Under the pieces are notes generated by a model. It worked only from the letters and a program-made list of their open reading frames with translations. It did no database searches and had not been told where the DNA came from. From Caldifarciminota bacterium (lineage in GTDB: Bacteria > Hydrothermota > Tepidihabitantia > SM23-42): a DNA stretch of 18,082 nt. This document shows positions 13,938-18,082 of this stretch, piece by piece; position 1 is the first letter of the stretch, and every line of letters begins with the position of its first letter. The stretch spans positions 1-18,082 of the forward strand of contig JAGMEL010000176.1 of assembly GCA_023128195.1 (NCBI GenBank), given 5' to 3'. The translations under genes were made by a program, and so were the position numbers.

Positions 13938-15194
13938 TTATCCTGCCACATCAGCATATAAGTCGCATCCTTTTGCATTTGTGATTTTGAGATTATAAAA
14001 ATCACCAATTTTCAGGTTACCTATGTCGATTAAAACCTGATTATCTATTTCCGGAGCAGTAAACTCTGTATGACCTATGTAATAGCCATTTTGACTGTGA
14101 ATCAGGGTTTTATAAATATTTCCTATTCTTTCTGTATTTTTCCTTTTAATCAAGTCTTTCTGGAGATTAAGAATTCTTTTATATCTCGAATCAATAATTG
14201 AATCTGGCACATTTTCTAAATGTGCAGCCTTTGTTCCTGATTCTTTAAAATAAGGGAAAACACCAAGCCAATCAAAGTCCGCTTCTTTTAAAAATTCAAT
14301 TAATTCCTTGAACTCTTCATTAGTTTCTGTCGGAAAACCTATGATTACTGTTGTTCTCAGAGAAATTCCTTTAATATTTTTGAGCTTTTTAATTATTGCT
14401 TTAATTCTCTTTCTACTAACGCCTCGATTCATTAATTGTAAAATTCTATTATTAATATGTTGAATTGGTAGATCAATATATTTGCAGATCTTTTTGTTCG
14501 ACTCAATTTCATCTATTATTTTATCGTCAATACTTTTTGGATGAGCATACATTATTCTTATCCATTCTATCCCTGGAATTTTTGATATATTTTTGATTAG
14601 CGGTACTAACATCGGTTTATTATAAATATCTAAACCATATCTTGTTGTATCCTGGGCAATGAGTATTATTTCTTTTATCCCGAGTTTTGACAATTCAATT
14701 GCTTCTTTAACCAACTCGTCCATATCAAAACTGTAATATTTACCCTTGATTAAAGGAATTGTGCAATAAGAACAGTGATTAGAGCATCCATCAGCGATTT
14801 TAAGATATGCATAGCCCTGGGTAGTTGGTAATCTCGATTTAATATTGGCAGCCTCGGCTTTAATAGCATGTAAGAGTTCGTTCTTATCCTCTAATTTAAA
14901 CCAGCCAGAGATCATAGGATATTTATCTTTAAGTTCATTCTCATAACGATTCACTGCACAACCTAATACATAGACTTTCTTATTACTTCCATCAGCAACC
15001 TGTAATGCCTTTTCTATTTCATCCTCTGTTTCTTCAAGGGCTGGTTTAATAAAACCACACGTATTAATAATAATTATATCGCTGTCCTGCGGCAATGCAC
15101 TTATGCTTACACCTGCTGCACCGAGTGCTCCAAGAATCTTTTCGGAATCAACCAAATTTTTTGGACAGCCCAGGGAGATTAAATTTATCTTCAT
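13938..15194 (-). CDS. rimO: Ribosomal protein S12 methylthiotransferase RimO
   Basis: A radical-SAM enzyme that adds a methylthio group to an aspartate of ribosomal protein S12. 418 residues. The N-terminal UPF0004 domain has the cluster cysteines Cys10 ('SLGCPKNLVDSE', typical of RimO rather than MiaB), Cys46 ('INTCGFI') and Cys79 ('GCAVNRY'). The radical-SAM motif CxxxCxxC is at 137, 141 and 144 ('CSNHCSYCTIP'). The C-terminal part (about 350-418) is a TRAM domain. Slightly shorter than the usual 430-450 residues, with no missing motif. The ATG at 15194 is fixed by the conserved opening. It lies 17 bases after the thioesterase gene and is the last gene of the lolA-hotdog-rimO group. No Shine-Dalgarno is clear. 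Confidence 0.95.
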   Translation of the reverse strand: MKINLISLGCPKNLVDSEKILGALGAAGVSISALPQDSDIIIINTCGFIKPALEETEDEIEKALQVADGSNKKVYVLGCAVNRYENELKDKYPMISGWFKLEDKNELLHAIKAEAANIKSRLPTTQGYAYLKIADGCSNHCSYCTIPLIKGKYYSFDMDELVKEAIELSKLGIKEIILIAQDTTRYGLDIYNKPMLVPLIKNISKIPGIEWIRIMYAHPKSIDDKIIDEIESNKKICKYIDLPIQHINNRILQLMNRGVSRKRIKAIIKKLKNIKGISLRTTVIIGFPTETNEEFKELIEFLKEADFDWLGVFPYFKESGTKAAHLENVPDSIIDSRYKRILNLQKDLIKRKNTERIGNIYKTLIHSQNGYYIGHTEFTAPEIDNQVLIDIGNLKIGDFYNLKITNAKGCDLYADVAG

Positions 15195-15211
15195 ATTATG
15201 ATTTTGTAATG

Positions 15212-15613
15212 TTAATCAATTTTTATCAACCTGACTTTAGCAAATGCGATCAATTCCTTATTTTTATTGATTATTTCTGATTCTGCCTGTACTAATTTGT
15301 GCTTAATATTGGTGACTTTCCCTTTTGCTATATATTCATCATCAACCTTCATTGCATTTTTTATACGAACATTTAATTGGGCTGTCACACATTTAAGTCC
15401 TTTTTTCTTAAATGCTGCCCAGACAGCCATTTCGTCAAGGATAGTAGATATTATTCCTCCATGTACAGTCTTTTTATAACCCTGGCACCAAAAAGGGAGT
15501 TTTATTATTGATTCAACGCCTTCTGCTGATTCTGAAACCCTCATTCTTAACCCATTTGTATTTTCAGCGCCACAGGCAAAACATTGGTTGTCCATAAAAA
15601 ATTTAGTATTCAT
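15212..15613 (-). CDS. PaaI-like hotdog-fold thioesterase
   Basis: 133 residues of the hotdog fold that hydrolyses acyl-CoA thioesters in the cytoplasm. The N-terminal 'CFACGAENTNGLRM' (Cys11, Cys14) is typical of one PaaI-like branch, and 'VHGGIISTILDEMAVWAA' (HGG at 51-53, Asp60) carries the helix and the usual active-site positions. The substrate is unknown. Its start overlaps the end of lolA by 11 bases (15603-15613) in another frame, so translation is probably coupled. No obvious functional link between it and its neighbours; it may simply be carried in the operon. Confidence 0.88.
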   Translation of the reverse strand: MNTKFFMDNQCFACGAENTNGLRMRVSESAEGVESIIKLPFWCQGYKKTVHGGIISTILDEMAVWAAFKKKGLKCVTAQLNVRIKNAMKVDDEYIAKGKVTNIKHKLVQAESEIINKNKELIAFAKVRLIKID

Positions 15614-16223
15614 CTATTTGTGTTCCTTTTGGAGGATTGAATTTAAACAATTTCTTGGAGATTTTTTTGTTTATCTCTATTTTCTCAAAGTTAAATTTGC
15701 TTTCTGATCCTATTTCATCGATTATTGTAATAGCGACAATTTCAAATTTACCTTTTAGAATTTTGATAATTATTTTCTCATAGATATCAGTCTGATCTTT
15801 TGGTATTAAGGTAATCTGAACACTATTTTTTTCTTCGTCTGTTAACTCAGCATTGAATCTTTCTTCATAGTCCTTTAAAAAAATGTCAGGGCTTATCTGA
15901 AATGGCATTTGACCGAGACTTTGTCTTATTGCTCTATTTTTTTCAGGTAGATATATCCACAAAGAAACGCTATCACCAACATAAATCTGTTTTGGGTTTT
16001 CCATCTCCATACGAAAGAAATTTGGTCTCATAAAATAAATTTTGCCCTTGAAACTACTGCATGTACCTGATACTTCATCGCACATTATTTGATTAAATTC
16101 AGCATAAAAACTGTTCAGATTTTCGTATTTTTCAATGGTTTTATTTATTATTTCGTCCATATCTATGGCAAAACCTTGAAACACTATTACAAATATCGAA
16201 AAAATTAAGATTATTTTCTTCAT
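15603..16223 (-). CDS. lolA: Outer-membrane lipoprotein carrier LolA
   Basis: LolA carries lipoproteins across the periplasm from the inner-membrane LolCDE complex to the outer membrane. 206 residues: a signal peptide (about 1-19, 'KKIILIFSIFVIVFQGFA'), then 'IINKTIEKYENLNSFYAEFNQ', 'FKGKIYFMRPNFFRMEMENPKQIYVGDSVSLWIYLPEKNRAI', the classic LolA core with alternating hydrophobic strands, and a strand-rich end 'KLFKFNPPKGTQIDEY'. Size matches the family. The ATG has AAAAAGGAG (16229-16237) 5 bases upstream. It has its own promoter and heads the lolA-hotdog-rimO group. LolB is not in view; many lineages lack it. Confidence 0.87.
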   Translation of the reverse strand: MKKIILIFSIFVIVFQGFAIDMDEIINKTIEKYENLNSFYAEFNQIMCDEVSGTCSSFKGKIYFMRPNFFRMEMENPKQIYVGDSVSLWIYLPEKNRAIRQSLGQMPFQISPDIFLKDYEERFNAELTDEEKNSVQITLIPKDQTDIYEKIIIKILKGKFEIVAITIIDEIGSESKFNFEKIEINKKISKKLFKFNPPKGTQIDEY

Positions 16224-16243
16224 TCAATCTCCTTTTTATGATA

Positions 16244-16271
16244 ATCTTATCCATAAAAATAAAAATGTCAA
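16244..16271 (-). promoter_or_regulatory. Sigma-70-type promoter for lolA-hotdog-rimO
   Basis: Minus strand: TTGACA (16266-16271), 16-bp spacer, TAAGAT (16244-16249, four of six). The start of transcription would fall just before the lolA RBS at 16229-16237, so the leader is very short. Confidence 0.6.
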
Positions 16272-16282
16272 CACGTCTATTG

Positions 16283-16314
16283 TGAGAGCTCTGAAAAAAT
16301 ATTCATCGCTCTCA
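16283..16314. repeat. Short inverted repeat in the lolA / exported-protein divergent region
   Basis: tgagagc (16283-16289) and gctctca (16308-16314) are exact inverse complements, 18 nt apart. It lies between the two divergent promoters and could be an operator or chance. Confidence 0.4.
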
Positions 16315-16350
16315 AGATTACAATGATAACAGAAAGATTACAGTGATATC
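16314..16350 (+). promoter_or_regulatory. Tandem 17-nt direct repeat, candidate activator site
   Basis: aagattacaatgataac (16314-16330) and aagattacagtgatatc (16334-16350) differ at two positions and sit with a 20-bp period, about two turns of the helix. The second copy ends 4 bases before the TTGACA at 16355. That is the layout of binding sites for an activator (such as a response regulator) acting at the exported-protein promoter. The protein that binds is unknown. Confidence 0.65.
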
Positions 16351-16354
16351 TCTA

Positions 16355-16383
16355 TTGACAATTATAAATTTTTATTATATCAT
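16355..16383 (+). promoter_or_regulatory. Sigma-70-type promoter for the exported multidomain protein
   Basis: TTGACA (16355-16360), a 17-bp spacer, and TATCAT (16378-16383, five of six). It lies 128 bases before the ATG, so the leader of about 120 nt has room for the mini-ORF and the octamer repeat that follow. Confidence 0.75.
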
Positions 16384-16432
16384 TATGCGCAAGTTTTTCT
16401 AAAACATTGGTCAAGAGAGTCTTAAGGAGGAT

Positions 16433-16450
16433 ATGAAAACTGGATTATAG
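16433..16450 (+). CDS. Five-codon mini-ORF in the leader (MKTGL)
   Basis: A strong Shine-Dalgarno TTAAGGAGGA (16422-16431) precedes ATG at 16433, which opens only five codons (Met-Lys-Thr-Gly-Leu) and then a TAG. The start context closely resembles that of the real gene (AAAGGAGG before ATGAAAAAA). It may be a leader peptide, or the relic of the original start left behind when the octamer repeat inserted. Whether it is translated is unknown. Confidence 0.4.
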   Translation: MKTGL

Positions 16451-16463
16451 GTTAAAATAAGAT

Positions 16464-16490
16464 GTCACCGTGTCTCCTTGTCTCCGTGTC
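16464..16490 (+). repeat. Octamer repeat in the leader of the exported protein
   Basis: GTC recurs at 16464, 16472, 16480 and 16488, an exact 8-nt period, in gtcaccgt-gtctcctt-gtctccgt-gtc. It contains CTCCTT (16474-16479), the exact complement of AAGGAG (16500-16505) in the RBS of the following gene. Confidence 0.85.
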
Positions 16491-16510
16491 TTAGAAAAAA
16501 AGGAGGTCCT

Positions 16511-18052
16511 ATGAAAAAATATGTAATTGTAATATTTGTTTTAATACTCTCTGTTTCTGCCCAGAATTTATTGCAGAATCCAGGTTTTGAGTCCTGGACT
16601 GGAGGCATGCCTGATCATTGGGAAAAGAATGATTCTGTTGCTGTTTTTCGTGAACAAGGTATTGTTCACAGTGGAAGTTTTAGTGTAAAAGATAGCTTTT
16701 ATACTCAAACACAGACGCGCGCAAATTTTTTCCAGGGAAAGTTTGCAGTTCAACCCAATACTGAATATAATTTTTCTGTCTGGATATATGATAATGATCC
16801 GGCAGGACGCATAAGACATGGTATGTATTGGCTTCCAGATAGCAATTCATCAATGTCAACAGTATATTCTGTGGATTCAACAGGTTGGCAAGAGATGACT
16901 TTCACTACAATATCCCCTTCAAATGCAGAATCTGCACAGGTTGTGATAAGGGCTTATGATGTTTCTACGAATTGGGATGGTGGTGCAGTATTTTACATTG
17001 ATGATGCATGTTTAGAGGCTTCAGCAATGCAATCGCCAATGATTATGAGAGTCTGGCATATACCAACAAATCCAGACCCCGGGAATACTGAAGACGTCTA
17101 TGCAAAAGTCATTGATGATGGCACGATTATCGCGGATACGCTATACTATGGAATCAATACTCTTAATAATCCAATTAATATTTCGCATAGCTCTGTAAAT
17201 AATGATACATTTAAATATCAGATTCCTGGTCAGACAACTGGAGATACAGTTTTTTATTATTTAAAGTTTGTTGACAATGATGGGCTCAGTTCAGTCACTG
17301 ATACCCATGCATACTATGTTGGTGCATTAAACATTTTTATTAATGAAGTCTATTATGATACACCCGGGCCTGATTCAGGATGTTTTATCGAGGTCTTTGG
17401 CCCAGATAGTATGAATCTTGATGGTTTCAGCCTTGTGGGTATAAATGGAAATAATGGAACAGAATACGCAACCATTGATTTAAGTGGATATTCTATGCCC
17501 GGTGATGGGTTTTTTGTAGTTGCTGAATATGCTACTGTACCGAATGCCGACCTCGTAGACCAAAATGCAGATCTACAAAACGGTCCTGATAACCTTGAAT
17601 TAAGATTTAACAATATCACAATCGATGCGTTGGGTTATGGTACACTTAATGGTTGGACATTTACAGGGGAATGGTTACCTGCTCCAGATGTCGGGAATGG
17701 ACATTGCCTTGGACGGTATCCTGATGGCTATGATACTGACAATAATTATCTAAATTTTAATGATTATACGATACTTACACCCGGACAGCCAAATCCCGAG
17801 GTTGGTGATGACGAAAACGAGACAACGATCATTGATCTGCCTTTTATTATTAATCCAGTTCATTCAGGCGTTTTATTTGCTACACTTATCAGTAATAATA
17901 ATCTTTTCCCAGTTGTTGTCTACAATACTGCAGGTCAAGTTGTTGCAAATATTTCAAACCCAAAAGTTAAATTATATTTACCCTGTGGTGTCTATTTTCT
18001 GAAATTAGCGAATATTGAAAAAACTTGCGCCAAAATTGTAGTTGTTAGGTAA
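16511..18052 (+). CDS. Exported multidomain protein: carbohydrate-binding-like, lamin-tail and sorting-type domains
   Basis: 513 residues. A signal peptide (1-17, ending 'LILSVSA') is followed by a CBM4/9-like jelly-roll (about 18-170, 'NLLQNPGFESWTGGMPDHW' and 'AVFYIDDACLEAS'), an immunoglobulin-type segment (about 175-270, ending 'VFYYLKFVDNDGLSS'), a lamin-tail domain (about 273-425, 'INEVYYDTPGPDSGCFIEV' and 'LDGFSLVGINGNNG'), and a C-terminal sorting-type or FlgD-like beta domain (about 445-513, 'VVVYNTAGQVV' and 'LPCGVYFLKLA') as used by type IX-type secretion. No enzyme domain is visible, so it is probably a surface-attached or secreted adhesive or binding protein. I chose ATG 16511 because AAAGGAGG lies just upstream; a TTG at 16478 in the same frame is within the octamer repeat and would destroy the signal peptide start. 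Confidence 0.8.
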   Translation: MKKYVIVIFVLILSVSAQNLLQNPGFESWTGGMPDHWEKNDSVAVFREQGIVHSGSFSVKDSFYTQTQTRANFFQGKFAVQPNTEYNFSVWIYDNDPAGRIRHGMYWLPDSNSSMSTVYSVDSTGWQEMTFTTISPSNAESAQVVIRAYDVSTNWDGGAVFYIDDACLEASAMQSPMIMRVWHIPTNPDPGNTEDVYAKVIDDGTIIADTLYYGINTLNNPINISHSSVNNDTFKYQIPGQTTGDTVFYYLKFVDNDGLSSVTDTHAYYVGALNIFINEVYYDTPGPDSGCFIEVFGPDSMNLDGFSLVGINGNNGTEYATIDLSGYSMPGDGFFVVAEYATVPNADLVDQNADLQNGPDNLELRFNNITIDALGYGTLNGWTFTGEWLPAPDVGNGHCLGRYPDGYDTDNNYLNFNDYTILTPGQPNPEVGDDENETTIIDLPFIINPVHSGVLFATLISNNNLFPVVVYNTAGQVVANISNPKVKLYLPCGVYFLKLANIEKTCAKIVVVR

Positions 18053-18056
18053 AGAC

Positions 18057-18082
18057 GGGGTCAGGTCTTGAAATTTAAGATT
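18057..18082 (+). mobile_element. Possible terminal segment of a REP-associated (RAYT-type) transposase element
   Basis: The last bases, ggggtcaggtcttgaaattt and onward, look like the sequence I recall from the ends of Y1/RAYT-type transposase elements in many genomes. This is from memory, not from a search, and the element itself would lie beyond the window. The part cttgaaatttaagatt also resembles 5730-5746 (minus strand) at 15 of 16 positions. Confidence 0.25.

Noticed and set aside
16478..16510. Upstream TTG start for the exported protein
   Set aside because: It lies within the octamer repeat and would put a charged stretch before the signal peptide; the ATG at 16511 has AAAGGAGG at good spacing.

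Overview
The window looks like chromosomal DNA of a low-GC, double-membrane (diderm) bacterium, probably anaerobic. The diderm call rests on BamA, a Skp/OmpH-type periplasmic chaperone, LolA, two proteins ending in phenylalanine as outer-membrane barrels do, and an exported protein with a C-terminal sorting-type domain. Rubredoxin and glycogen metabolism fit an anaerobic or fermentative life. The intergenic spaces carry short-period word repeats of several families, which I associate with uncultured candidate phyla (WOR-3/Cloacimonadota-like). That placement is a guess; no rRNA or tRNA is present to settle it.

Layout. Plus strand, 1-4769: the tail of a parvulin-type peptidyl-prolyl isomerase, galT, a repeat-filled spacer with two imperfect hairpins, glgA, a 58-residue rubredoxin gene with its own promoter, then an ECF sigma factor / zinc-finger anti-sigma / Spy-CpxP-like periplasmic protein module. 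Minus strand, 16223-4771 (read right to left): lolA, a hotdog thioesterase and rimO form one overlapping or tightly spaced group. A repeat-rich spacer follows, then an unknown barrel-like protein, a TPR protein and an Asp/Glu racemase. Next is a promoter driving clpC-bamA-skp. The skp product has an extra C-terminal domain resembling LpoB/CsgG/FlgO proteins. The two blocks converge with one base between their stop codons (4769/4771). Plus strand, 16511-18052: a large exported multidomain protein, divergent from lolA, with a clear promoter preceded by a tandem direct repeat. The last 30 bases may be the edge of a transposase-type element.

How the parts fit. Much of the window concerns the cell envelope: outer-membrane protein assembly (BamA, Skp-like fusion, a periplasmic PPIase), lipoprotein transport (LolA), envelope stress sensing (ECF sigma, anti-sigma, Spy-like protein), and surface proteins that may be clients. 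galT and glgA supply sugar-nucleotide and glycogen functions. Promoters are unusually readable: four have an exact TTGACA -35 box, three with 16-bp and one with 17-bp spacers.

The most interesting non-gene signals are an octamer repeat family (GTNTCTCC-like) at three places, once inside the signal-peptide region of a predicted exported protein and once in a leader where it can pair with the ribosome binding site; the tandem 17-nt repeat at a 20-bp period next to a -35 box; and the Skp-LpoB-like fusion. No spacer exceeds 300 bases; the longest are 13687-13937 and 16224-16510, both described below. I saw no CRISPR array, tRNA or rRNA.
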